Source of the DNA: a virus
DNA length: 53,861 bases
Direction: 5' to 3' (one strand)
IMG/VR virus record: IMGVR_UViG_3300008261_000101
Location: 1 to 53,861 of that record
In this document: one piece after another, positions 1 through 7,402 of the stretch
How the letters are laid out: every line of letters begins with the position of its first letter
Position numbering within the stretch: position 1 is the stretch's first letter
Notes under the pieces: generated by a model
What the model was told of the DNA's origin: nothing
What the model saw: the letters and a program-made list of their open reading frames with translations, nothing else
Databases searched by the model: none
Translations under genes and position numbers: made by a program

Positions 1-1124
1 GTACTGTTTGGTATGAGTTTTTGTAGCTCTTCACCTGCTGATATTCTATCTACAAGTATTAGAGTATTGCCTGATTGTTTTACTGTGTTTAGTAGTTTGC
101 CTATATATTCTAATCGTTCTTTGTTTGTGACTAGATACTTTAATTCATCTTGATAACCTCTGTGTGCTACAGTGTCAATAAGTTGTACAACATTAACATG
201 ACATTCTGCTAGCACACCTTTGTCTTGTAATTCCTTAGCTGTAATCTGTCCAATAACTGGACCAAGACTTGCATGAATACTTTCAAACTCGAACTTTTCT
301 TTAGGAACTGTACCGGTTAGTCCCCAGCGAATAGGAGCGTTACGAAGATTGCGTGTGAGTAGATTTTTAAGAACTTCTGCCTTTGCTTGGTGTACTTCGT
401 CAACAATAATGGTGTTTACACCCTCTAAAAACTCAGCAAGACTTAGTACTGCCGCGCCGTCCTTATGACGCTTGTCAAGAATGTTTAAACTTTGCCAAGT
501 GCAAATAGTGTGTGTTTTTCCTAGTTGTTTTCTGTCACCGAAATAAACACCTACGTCAAGTCCGCAGTTAATATAATCCTCTTCGGTTTGTTCGACCAAG
601 CTCTTGTTAGGTACAATGACAAGACTGCGACCATATGGTTCGCTAATATGGCTTAGTGTTGCTGTGGTAATAGTTTTACCTGCACCAGTAGCAATCTGTT
701 GTAGGCTTTGTGGATTGGCAATAAAGTTGTTGATTGCTTCGACCTGATAGTCGCGAAGCATAATAAGTTCGCCTTCGGCTGGATGACCTTTTGGCCAACG
801 CACGCCTTGGTCAGCCCAATAAGTTTCTGTAACTGGCGTAAGGTTTATTTGTACCGGTACACGACGGTCTTCAATGTCTGTGATATGAACGTTGTTCTTT
901 TGTAAAATGTCAGAAATAACATCTAGATGATTAATGTATCCTGTGCCGCCGATTCCAAAAAATGCAACTTTGCCATCCCATCTACCCAGTTGATACTGAG
1001 GCATGTGCTTTGCGTAAGGTATCTCAAATTTAAGTGCGTTCGACAGTTTACGTCTTACGTCGACATCTAGCCCTTCGAATTTGATGTTTACTTCGTCTTC
1101 GATTATCAGCTTACAAGTTGCCAT
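1..1124 (-). CDS. uvsW: UvsW-like DEAD/DEAH-box recombination helicase, partial (3' end outside the window)
   Basis: The 374 codons present read from an ATG at 1122-1124 and run off the left edge without a stop. UvsW is an SF2 helicase that unwinds branched DNA and R-loops and helps T4-type phages switch from origin-dependent to recombination-dependent replication. An N-terminal region of about 120 residues precedes the helicase core. Visible motifs are Walker A ATGAGKT (residues 145-151), the DEVH box (242-245) and motif III-like GLTGT (268-272); the last part enters the second RecA-like domain. The start overlaps the stop of the upstream 399-aa gene by 14 nt, so translation is probably coupled. 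The family call rests on motif order and the nearby uvsX/uvsY genes. Confidence 0.9.
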   Translation of the reverse strand, partial: MATCKLIIEDEVNIKFEGLDVDVRRKLSNALKFEIPYAKHMPQYQLGRWDGKVAFFGIGGTGYINHLDVISDILQKNNVHITDIEDRRVPVQINLTPVTETYWADQGVRWPKGHPAEGELIMLRDYQVEAINNFIANPQSLQQIATGAGKTITTATLSHISEPYGRSLVIVPNKSLVEQTEEDYINCGLDVGVYFGDRKQLGKTHTICTWQSLNILDKRHKDGAAVLSLAEFLEGVNTIIVDEVHQAKAEVLKNLLTRNLRNAPIRWGLTGTVPKEKFEFESIHASLGPVIGQITAKELQDKGVLAECHVNVVQLIDTVAHRGYQDELKYLVTNKERLEYIGKLLNTVKQSGNTLILVDRISAGEELQKLIPNS

Positions 1125-2310
1125 AGTACGATGCGTCCTTCATCAAACTTAATTCTTTGTCATGATACATAATTAGATCACAATAATCTTTAATATATAT
1201 GTTTACTGTAGTATTAGAACGATAGCTGGTTAGTCCTAACGCAGTTATAGGACGCCATGCAGTTTTCAACAACAGCTTAGGTAATTTTGCTTTTTTAATA
1301 TACACTATCTGTGTATTGTCGTCGAGCCAATTGTTTAACTTTTTTTCTCTAACAAACTCATTGAATTCGTTCTGAGAAGAATTACCTTCAACTCTAAACA
1401 ATACAGTTTGATTTTCACTAGGCACAATTTCTTTTACAGCATTGTGAAAAACTGTCAATTGATCAAGACAGTTGACTTCATCTAGCAATACAAGTAATGG
1501 AAATCTGTCTAGATCTGACAAACATAGAACAACATCATTTATGCTATACTGATTAGGCGGTATTGCTATTTCCGCCGAAGGTCTGTGTACCACGTTGTGC
1601 AAAAGTCTATAATTTGACACATCAGGAATTTCTATGTTGTCAAGTACTAACCCAAATCGTTTTCTTCTGTCAAACAGTTTTAAATCAGTTACACAATTGT
1701 TTAAGTTATCAACAATGCTTGTAATTGCATGATCCGAAATATTAATAAAATTATGATTTTTGTAAGTCGGAATGTAATCGTACTTGTTAGTTGAACAAAT
1801 CATAATTTCGTTATAATATTCTAGCAGCTCGTTATCGATAACAAACTGTTTATTAATAAAAGATTCCACAACTTCTTTAACTACTGGCTCGGTTAGTTTA
1901 AACTGGTGAACATGTGTGCCTTTAGCATGAGAGTAAATAGATCTAAACTTGTTAGCAATTTTTTCAATTGTAACAATATTCTTTTTACTAAATGGAAATC
2001 TTACTTCTATAAATTTTTTATCTAGTGAGATTTTAACATACTGCTCACGATTTATTTCTCTTATCGAAGAACGTAGATGTTCTACTACTTGATCAACACT
2101 TACGTTGATTTGTTCGAACTCTTCGGCATAGTTTTTTAACTTTTCTTTACATAGTGCATATTGTCTATCAGTTAACGCTATACCTCTATACACTTGTCTA
2201 GAAATACTAGACAGTATATCTTTATCTTCTGTGTTAACAGTAAAGTGAGGTAGTGCTGCACTTTTGTCCACGTGCATTACGTACTCTAGCAAATCTTCGA
2301 TTGTTTTCAT
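1111..2310 (-). CDS. Hypothetical protein, 399 aa, upstream of uvsW
   Basis: I do not recognise this protein. It is charged and mostly helical in appearance, with a Lys/Glu-rich first 130 residues and no signal peptide, membrane segment, Walker motif or cysteine cluster. Its 3' end overlaps uvsW by 14 nt, so a role in DNA metabolism is possible but is only inference. There is no Shine-Dalgarno before the ATG. The octamer TATTAATA occupies exactly the -13 to -6 slot, one mismatch from T4 late TATAAATA, so it may belong to the leaderless group described in the findings. Confidence 0.75.
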   Translation of the reverse strand: MKTIEDLLEYVMHVDKSAALPHFTVNTEDKDILSSISRQVYRGIALTDRQYALCKEKLKNYAEEFEQINVSVDQVVEHLRSSIREINREQYVKISLDKKFIEVRFPFSKKNIVTIEKIANKFRSIYSHAKGTHVHQFKLTEPVVKEVVESFINKQFVIDNELLEYYNEIMICSTNKYDYIPTYKNHNFINISDHAITSIVDNLNNCVTDLKLFDRRKRFGLVLDNIEIPDVSNYRLLHNVVHRPSAEIAIPPNQYSINDVVLCLSDLDRFPLLVLLDEVNCLDQLTVFHNAVKEIVPSENQTVLFRVEGNSSQNEFNEFVREKKLNNWLDDNTQIVYIKKAKLPKLLLKTAWRPITALGLTSYRSNTTVNIYIKDYCDLIMYHDKELSLMKDASYYGNL

Positions 2311-2315
2311 AGTTA

Positions 2316-2323
2316 TATTAATA
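2316..2323 (-). promoter_or_regulatory. Weak late-promoter-like box at leaderless spacing
   Basis: TATTAATA on the minus strand lies five bases before the ATG at 2310. It differs by one base from the T4 late consensus TATAAATA. The spacing fits the other leaderless-type boxes here, but the box alone is weak evidence. Confidence 0.3.
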
Positions 2324-2328
2324 ACATA

Positions 2329-3174
2329 TTACAATTTTAAAGTCAAGTATTTCAACGGGATACCTTGAGAAATTTCCGCAATTGTCCATTCTGTATATGC
2401 GTAATCATTTAACCATTGTTGCCTATCTGGCAAATGAGGATTGTCTACCATTAACAAATGCGGACATGCTACATCAAACGCTAAACTATATGGACTAACA
2501 AACGCAGGTACACCATTGATAATACTGTGTATTCCTGGATTACTACTCCAGCTTACAGTGTATTTTACATTAGCAAAGTTCATATCGAAGTCGTCGTATG
2601 TTCCCGATATCTGCTTTGGTTCTTGCCTATAAACATTCTTGTATTGACGTTCAATGTCTGAAAGTCTGCATCTCGGATGCGGTCGAAATATAATAGGATA
2701 GTTGTAATGCATTTGCAACTGTTCAATTGTATCCATTACCCACTTGCTCATAGGTGGCATGCCTTGCCACTGTAAACTTTTATCATGCTGTCCACAAATT
2801 AAAATATACTCACCATCTTGCTGCCAGGGTTTTAATTCTAATCCTAATTTGCGACTGCGTAGATCATCCATGCCACTAGGCCCAAAATAAGCATTCCTAT
2901 TAATTCCATTTAACCCTATCTTCCATGTTGTTCCGCGCTTAATGCCACCAACTTCCAGCACAACAGTTGGCTTTCCGGTTATTTTGTTTTTTTCCCAAAT
3001 GCCTCTGTTCGGAGCCATTCTGCCATGAAACAATACGCTCCATATAACATCTACATCGCTATCAGTAGTATTATCTGTGCATGTAAATCCTAACGAGTGT
3101 GCACCTTTTCTAAATGCATCAAATACAGGAGACGAGTTAAGTGCTCCATATTGTGTCCATAAACTAAACTTCAT
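2329..3174 (-). CDS. Capsule/polyol transferase-like GT-B protein, paralog A (281 aa)
   Basis: First of three divergent paralogs in this cassette. All share a strand-turn ILI/ILL segment, a helix of form W-x2-D/E-T-I, then RPHPR (here about residue 165), then a Ser/Asn-Gly segment WSSNPGIHSIINGVPAF, then a C-terminal DRQQWL helix. This order matches the C-terminal half of GT-B enzymes of the capsule (KpsC/KpsS) and CDP-glycerol glycerophosphotransferase type, where the HP and Gly-x-Pro segments line the CMP/CDP-donor site. It probably transfers a sugar or polyol phosphate to a surface glycan. A Shine-Dalgarno AGGAA lies about 10 nt before the ATG, just after a predicted late start. The exact donor cannot be read. 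Confidence 0.6.
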   Translation of the reverse strand: MKFSLWTQYGALNSSPVFDAFRKGAHSLGFTCTDNTTDSDVDVIWSVLFHGRMAPNRGIWEKNKITGKPTVVLEVGGIKRGTTWKIGLNGINRNAYFGPSGMDDLRSRKLGLELKPWQQDGEYILICGQHDKSLQWQGMPPMSKWVMDTIEQLQMHYNYPIIFRPHPRCRLSDIERQYKNVYRQEPKQISGTYDDFDMNFANVKYTVSWSSNPGIHSIINGVPAFVSPYSLAFDVACPHLLMVDNPHLPDRQQWLNDYAYTEWTIAEISQGIPLKYLTLKL

Positions 3175-3175
3175 T

Positions 3176-3183
3176 GTTAAATA
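3176..3183 (+). promoter_or_regulatory. Late-promoter box GTTAAATA for the plus-strand glycosyltransferase
   Basis: GTTAAATA on the plus strand mirrors the minus-strand box at 3195-3202. It predicts a start at 3189 and a 26-nt leader containing the GAGGA Shine-Dalgarno of the gene starting at 3215. The two boxes face each other, so both polymerases would begin in the same nine-base spacer. Confidence 0.45.
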
Positions 3184-3194
3184 TTCCTATAATA

Positions 3195-3202
3195 TATTTA
3201 AC
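3195..3202 (-). promoter_or_regulatory. Late-promoter box GTTAAATA for the leftward glycan gene
   Basis: GTTAAATA on the minus strand fits the R-N-TAAATA box used elsewhere. Placed at -13 to -6 it predicts a start at 3189, one base before the AGGAA Shine-Dalgarno of the 281-aa gene. It is one arm of a palindrome shared with the plus-strand box at 3176-3183. Confidence 0.5.
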
Positions 3203-3214
3203 GAGGACTTGCAC

Positions 3215-4039
3215 GTGGTAAAAATTTCTGTAGTATCGACATTTCATAAACCTGTTCTAGAATTGTATGGACAACGTTTTTTGGATAGCTTTAGTAAAAA
3301 TATAGATACAAAAATCGAACTGTTCTTGTATGCAGAAGATTGCACCCCTGTAGTCAACGACACTCGTGTATTTGTGCTAGACCAGAAAAAAGAACTTCCT
3401 AAACTAGTTGCATTTAAAGAACGATGGAAAAATGTTCCTAAAGCCAACGGAATGTGTCCACCGGAAATTAAAGTGCGTAGACCTAAAGATTGGAATAAAG
3501 AATTTAAATGGGACGCAGTACGATTTGCAAATAAAACTTATGCAGTGTTTGATGCTGCACGTCGTTGTAACAGTGACTGGCTGATTTGGTTAGATGCAGA
3601 TACATATGTACATTCACACGTAACTAACGAAAATCTAGAACAGTTTACTCCTAACAACAGTTGGTTAAGTTATTTGGGTAGAGGCAAAAAATGGCCTGAA
3701 TGTGGATTTTACGGAATCAATTTAAAGAGTGCAGAAGGTCAAGAATTTTTAAAAGAGTTTGAACGGGTATACGAAGATGCCGAAAACGGTATATTTAAAA
3801 TGGAAGAGTGGCATGACAGTTTTGTGTTTTTTGAAGTTTTAAAGAAAATGCAAAAACAATTTCCAAGCTCGTCAGTTTATAATATAAGCGGCAATTTAGT
3901 TAACGGCGAAGGACATCCTATGATTAATAGCGACTTAGGAAAATACTTTGATCACTTAAAAGGTGACAGAAAAACTACCGGAAAAAGTAATAAACCTAAA
4001 GATTTAATTGTAAAAAGAACTGAAAATTATTGGCAATAA
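3215..4039 (+). CDS. GT-A-fold glycosyltransferase with DxD motif (274 aa)
   Basis: A plus-strand gene in a leftward cassette. I chose the GTG at 3215 because GAGGA lies seven bases upstream and because the earlier in-frame ATG at 3077 would overlap 98 nt of the divergent 281-aa gene. The N-terminal strand KISVVSTF is followed at residues 122-130 by WLIWLDADT; D127/D129 form the metal- and nucleotide-sugar-binding DxD of GT-A enzymes. A later segment, EWHDSFVFFEVL, resembles the acceptor-side acidic motif of such families. It probably adds a sugar to the glycan handled by its neighbours. The 3' end converges on, and overlaps by 13 bp, the 309-aa gene. Confidence 0.75.
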   Translation: MVKISVVSTFHKPVLELYGQRFLDSFSKNIDTKIELFLYAEDCTPVVNDTRVFVLDQKKELPKLVAFKERWKNVPKANGMCPPEIKVRRPKDWNKEFKWDAVRFANKTYAVFDAARRCNSDWLIWLDADTYVHSHVTNENLEQFTPNNSWLSYLGRGKKWPECGFYGINLKSAEGQEFLKEFERVYEDAENGIFKMEEWHDSFVFFEVLKKMQKQFPSSSVYNISGNLVNGEGHPMINSDLGKYFDHLKGDRKTTGKSNKPKDLIVKRTENYWQ

Positions 4040-4042
4040 TTT
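4024..4042. terminator. A/T-rich palindrome at the overlapping ends of two convergent genes
   Basis: Nine-base arms (AAATTATTG and CAATAATTT) flank a single G. Each arm contains the TAA stop of one convergent gene: plus strand at 4037-4039, minus strand at 4027-4029. It could form a weak hairpin on either RNA and act as a bidirectional end signal, but it lacks a G+C core. Confidence 0.3.
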
Positions 4043-4956
4043 CTCATATGGCGCCAGCAGCTACCGTCTTCTAATTCACTAAACTTCCAGTGAAACATAC
4101 TAATTCGTTCAAGCCAACGTTGCCTGTCAAATGTAACAGGTGATTCTATATATTTAAAATCATCATTAGAAACTTCTTTGCACTGACTTTTTTGTGGATC
4201 AGTTAAAAAACAATTATAACCTTTTATTATCGGACCAACTACTGCACTGCTGTTGTGATTAACAACACACCACGCATTATCTAGATCTTGTTCTAATGGT
4301 TTGTCAAATGCACTTATTGTTACGTTTTTAAAATTTTTAATTTTGGTAAATTTAGGATGCAAATACTTTGATGCGTTTTTGTCTCCTGGATGAGCTCTTA
4401 TTACAATAGGTCTGTCACTGTTATATCTTATTTTTTTAATTGTATCTAACGCCCATTGTTGTACGTCTGTACCTGTCATGCTCCATCCGCCGTTGCGCTG
4501 AAGCATTAGTAAGATATGAGATCCGTGTGTCTTGTTATCTTCTAATACAATTCTTGTATCTTTACTAATCTGCTGCCATCGAGTTGGGTCAATGTCTTGA
4601 TCACAATAGATACCAGTGTTTGGAAAGATTCCATTAAAACTATATCTTAAATAACCATGGGGATTTATTTTATCGTTATATAAAAATAAATTTGCATCTG
4701 CACACACAACATGTTTTCCGCTTGAAACTTGTGTGTGTATTATATTGTTTCTTAATTTTAGATGTGCAGAACTTATATCGTTATGCACCCAGCCTTGTAT
4801 CACTGCAACTTCAGAATCTTCTAGTTGATCCGTATTATTAATTTTTCCAACATCGCCGACTTTATCTACACCTTTGATAAATTTAAAAAGCAAATCGGTT
4901 TTTTGTTTGTTGTTATTTTTTGCCGGAACAGTTTTTAAATAACTAACTACCTTCAT
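4027..4956 (-). CDS. Capsule/polyol transferase-like GT-B protein, paralog B (309 aa)
   Basis: Second paralog. It repeats the family signature in order: ILLMLQRNGGWS, then W-A-L-D-T-I, then RAHPGDKN (about residue 190), then NHNSSAVVGPIIKGY and a C-terminal DRQRWL helix. The shared motif order with the 281-aa and 270-aa proteins, at low overall identity, points to old duplications. The start overlaps the stop of the upstream 270-aa gene by 14 nt, so the two are probably translationally coupled. It is predicted to be a cytosolic transferase using a nucleotide-activated donor; acceptor unknown. The C-terminus NYCQ lies in the palindrome shared with the convergent gene. Confidence 0.6.
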   Translation of the reverse strand: MKVVSYLKTVPAKNNNKQKTDLLFKFIKGVDKVGDVGKINNTDQLEDSEVAVIQGWVHNDISSAHLKLRNNIIHTQVSSGKHVVCADANLFLYNDKINPHGYLRYSFNGIFPNTGIYCDQDIDPTRWQQISKDTRIVLEDNKTHGSHILLMLQRNGGWSMTGTDVQQWALDTIKKIRYNSDRPIVIRAHPGDKNASKYLHPKFTKIKNFKNVTISAFDKPLEQDLDNAWCVVNHNSSAVVGPIIKGYNCFLTDPQKSQCKEVSNDDFKYIESPVTFDRQRWLERISMFHWKFSELEDGSCWRHMRNYCQ

Positions 4957-5755
4957 TTAATATGCTCCATGCAAATCCGTTTAGCATTTCATTAGAAGTA
5001 AACTGGCAATAAGACAAGTGTGCTGCAAATCTGACAGTTTCTTGTTTGGTAGGCAAATATAAATTGTTAATGTCTTTAAGAGCAGTGTTGCACAAAACAG
5101 AAGCAGCATTTGGTGCTAATGCGATAGCCGGTACACTGTAGAGCAACGCTTCTGTAGCTGCAATGCTGTTAAATGTAACCAAACAGTATGCATCATCTAA
5201 CGCATCCCAAATTGTATTAGTTGTAACCCGTTCGGAACGATTTGGTTTGAGTCTTACTTCAATTGGTCGATTGGTATGTGTCTTGATCTCGTCAACTGTT
5301 TCAGCTAACCAAGTATCTAAATCTTTTTCATAAAACTTCATTACTTTGTCAGATGGCGGACATATTAAAATTTTATTGCCTGTTTGACCGTTTCTGTTTT
5401 TGTATTGCCAATTTAATTTTTTTAATCTATCAAGGCCTCTGTCTTTTATTGGTCCTAAATTTTGCAGTGCATTTTTAGTAATACGATGATAGTCCTTTTT
5501 TGTACCGGGCTGAATATATCCAGAGTCGATAGCATAAAAATCTATTTTATTTCTTAAACAATATTTTATGGCTTTTTGACCGCCGCCGCCCAGCCCCCGA
5601 ATTACCAGTGTGTCAGTAGTGCCGTTTTTTAACACAAAGTCACTTATGCTTCCACCAGAACCCATTATAAATGATTGCAAGTAAGGATCGTATTTTAATC
5701 CTTTAGCTTCGTAGTTAAATCCGTCGGATGCAATTGCTGCAATTTTTATTCCCAT
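4943..5755 (-). CDS. Capsule/polyol transferase-like GT-B protein, paralog C (270 aa; possibly the 3' part of a frameshift fusion)
   Basis: Third paralog: ILICPPSDK, then W-L-A-E-T-V, then RLKPNRSE, where the usual His-Pro is replaced by Lys-Pro, then TFNSIAATEALLYSVPAI. Loss of the His may change activity. The listed ATG at 5755 has no good Shine-Dalgarno. The same frame is open without any start codon for about 58 codons upstream, to about 5931 inside the GT8 gene. Those codons read like a linker (LPFTKNVKSIL...LVDPEHKIYDD). The frame is exactly -1 relative to GT8 and meets it at an A9 run. Either the ATG gives a separate 270-aa protein, or a shift yields one protein of about 565 aa. Confidence 0.6.
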   Translation of the reverse strand: MGIKIAAIASDGFNYEAKGLKYDPYLQSFIMGSGGSISDFVLKNGTTDTLVIRGLGGGGQKAIKYCLRNKIDFYAIDSGYIQPGTKKDYHRITKNALQNLGPIKDRGLDRLKKLNWQYKNRNGQTGNKILICPPSDKVMKFYEKDLDTWLAETVDEIKTHTNRPIEVRLKPNRSERVTTNTIWDALDDAYCLVTFNSIAATEALLYSVPAIALAPNAASVLCNTALKDINNLYLPTKQETVRFAAHLSYCQFTSNEMLNGFAWSILNEGS

Positions 5756-5892
5756 GAATGCACTAACTTCTTTCTTTAATTCTGTGTCGTCATAAATCTT
5801 ATGTTCAGGGTCGACTAATGTATTTAAGTATAGCTTTAATATAGATTTTACATTCTTTGTAAACGGTAAATCATCAATTGTTTTGGGTCGTT

Positions 5893-6639
5893 CTAATTCT
5901 CTTGTGAGGTTTTTTTTTGAACTTCTAAATTATTTTGTAAGTATGTTCTTTCAACTTGATACCAATCACTTGAGTATTCGCAACTTTTGTAATCATCAAA
6001 CCAAGGTCCGCCTTCGGTGTAATGAATAAGTTTCGGCTTACCATCTTTGGGTTCGGTGTACCATCCTACTAGCCAATTCCATTCGTGACTGATCTTACCT
6101 ATATGTTTGTCGTGAACCCAACTAAATCTGTGAAAATACGCACCCGTCTTTGCCTCGTTATTAATAAGTGTAGGTGTTAATAGTTTGTTACTAGGATGTT
6201 CGCAGTTGATTAACATCATACTTGACCAGTTTTTTCTTGGATACAACGTTTGTCGCTGCCCGTCCATTTTGGTAACTTCTGTTGGTATATAATTATGTTG
6301 GGCACACATAATAGCATACTTGTCGTCAATCTGATCAAACAACTCTTTTATATCAGCAACTGCTAAAAAGTCGCAATCTATAAACAGCGCCCAACCGGTG
6401 TAGTTATTAAGATATGGAATAAGAAATCTTGTGAACGTAAACTCTGTGCTTGCAAGTTTATCAACTGGACGAGTGTAAATGCCTTGTTTTCTAAGTTTGT
6501 TTTGTTCTATTGGAACGATCTCGACTGGTACAGAAGCGTGTTGTTCGATACTTAACTTTGCAATTTGATATGCAATGTCTTCTCTACTATCCCATCCGAT
6601 ATAGATCTTTAATGGTTTAATCTCGTCGCTCAATGTCAT
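5893..6639 (-). CDS. GT8-like glycosyltransferase (248 aa)
   Basis: Begins with the strand LKIYIGWDSRED and carries ALFIDCDFL at residues 84-92, where D88/D90 form the DxD metal site. The segment MMLINCEHP and the late His-Tyr-Thr-Glu-Gly-Gly-Pro-Trp-Phe fit GT8/glycogenin-like retaining enzymes, which end with an H-x-x-G-x-x-K/P-like nucleotide-binding motif. It probably adds a hexose during surface-glycan synthesis or modification. The start overlaps the stop of the cytidylyltransferase gene by 23 nt, indicating one operon. The last five codons follow an A9 run, and a -1 shift there would fuse this enzyme to the next transferase. Confidence 0.75.
   Translation of the reverse strand: MTLSDEIKPLKIYIGWDSREDIAYQIAKLSIEQHASVPVEIVPIEQNKLRKQGIYTRPVDKLASTEFTFTRFLIPYLNNYTGWALFIDCDFLAVADIKELFDQIDDKYAIMCAQHNYIPTEVTKMDGQRQTLYPRKNWSSMMLINCEHPSNKLLTPTLINNEAKTGAYFHRFSWVHDKHIGKISHEWNWLVGWYTEPKDGKPKLIHYTEGGPWFDDYKSCEYSSDWYQVERTYLQNNLEVQKKTSQEN
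5910..5918 (-). promoter_or_regulatory. Candidate -1 frameshift or slippage site (A9 run)
   Basis: On the coding (minus) strand the end of the GT8 gene reads CAA AAA AAA ACC, which contains the heptamer A AAA AAA in the phase used for -1 shifting in bacterial genes. A -1 shift avoids the TAG five codons later and continues through 52 codons without a start into the 270-aa gene. No strong downstream hairpin or upstream Shine-Dalgarno is evident, so transcriptional slippage or a single-base error in the run remain alternatives. Confidence 0.45.
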
Positions 6640-7387
6640 TCTCCGTTAATTCTTTGCCCAGCCACACTTCAATTACTTTGGCAGTTTCGTTTCCGATATT
6701 TATAGCCTTGTGCCAGTATGCAGTCGGTATGTCTATACTGTCTCCTGGTATTAGTGTCTGTTGAGTCTTTCTACCCTGTCTGTCTTCAAGTACCATTACA
6801 ATTACTCCGCTAACAACATGCCAGTGTTCGGATCTTTTAAAATGTCGTTGATCGCTTAATGCTTTTCCTTTTTGAAAACTCAGCTCTTTTACTTGCCATT
6901 CGCCGTTGCTATCAAGTACTTTGTAAGATCCCCAAGATCTTTCAGTCTCTGGTTTTTCCCAGTTTTTTAAAATCCAACTGCTTGAATTCTTCTTATCATT
7001 GCCGCCGACTTCCCAGGCAAATTTAACTCTTGGGTGAGTTCCGTATTTGATAAATTCTGGTATATTTCCAGCATTGCGATCACCGCCGTTGGCAACAATA
7101 ATTTTTGCGTTAGGATTAGAATCTAAGATATACTCGATGCATTTATTACTACTACCTAGTTCGTCATCATCAAAAGATAAAACCAAGTCTACTACCTTTA
7201 GATTACTCACGATGTTTGCTCGTTCTTCAAATGGCATAAACGGTCTGCCTTTTTTGTTAACAAGCCAGCTGTCACTGTTTACACCTACCCATAGTTCATC
7301 GCCGAGCTTTTTAGCTTCGTTAAAATAAGCAATATGTCCGCTGTGGATAGGATCAAATCCTCCGGTTACTAATACTATTGTTTTCAT
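6617..7387 (-). CDS. Cytidylyltransferase-cupin fusion (256 aa)
   Basis: Residues 1-135 are a HIGH-superfamily nucleotidyltransferase: GGFDPIHSGH (9-18) is the catalytic motif seen in glycerol-3-phosphate and heptose/Kdo-type cytidylyl- or adenylyltransferases. Residues about 150-250 are a cupin like the C-terminal domain of type II mannose-6-phosphate isomerase/GDP-mannose pyrophosphorylase, with HFKRSEHWHVVSG supplying metal-binding His/Glu and GDSIDIPTAYWHKAIN the second motif. The protein could both activate and isomerise a phospho-sugar or polyol, supplying a CDP donor to the neighbouring transferases; the substrate is inferred. There is no Shine-Dalgarno. ATTAAATA ends five bases before the ATG, predicting a leaderless mRNA. 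Confidence 0.8.
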   Translation of the reverse strand: MKTIVLVTGGFDPIHSGHIAYFNEAKKLGDELWVGVNSDSWLVNKKGRPFMPFEERANIVSNLKVVDLVLSFDDDELGSSNKCIEYILDSNPNAKIIVANGGDRNAGNIPEFIKYGTHPRVKFAWEVGGNDKKNSSSWILKNWEKPETERSWGSYKVLDSNGEWQVKELSFQKGKALSDQRHFKRSEHWHVVSGVIVMVLEDRQGRKTQQTLIPGDSIDIPTAYWHKAINIGNETAKVIEVWLGKELTENDIERRD

Positions 7388-7392
7388 AAAGT

Positions 7393-7400
7393 TATTTAAT
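7393..7400 (-). promoter_or_regulatory. Late-promoter box ATTAAATA at leaderless spacing
   Basis: With the box at -13 to -6, the predicted start is 7387, which is the A of the cytidylyltransferase ATG. The box overlaps the 3' end of the FkbM gene's spacer, and no Shine-Dalgarno precedes the ATG. Confidence 0.5.
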
Positions 7401-7402
7401 AA

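Noticed and set aside
3077-3214. Earlier ATG for the plus-strand glycosyltransferase
   Set aside because: It overlaps the divergent gene's coding region, has no Shine-Dalgarno, and its first 46 residues do not look like a glycosyltransferase N-terminus.
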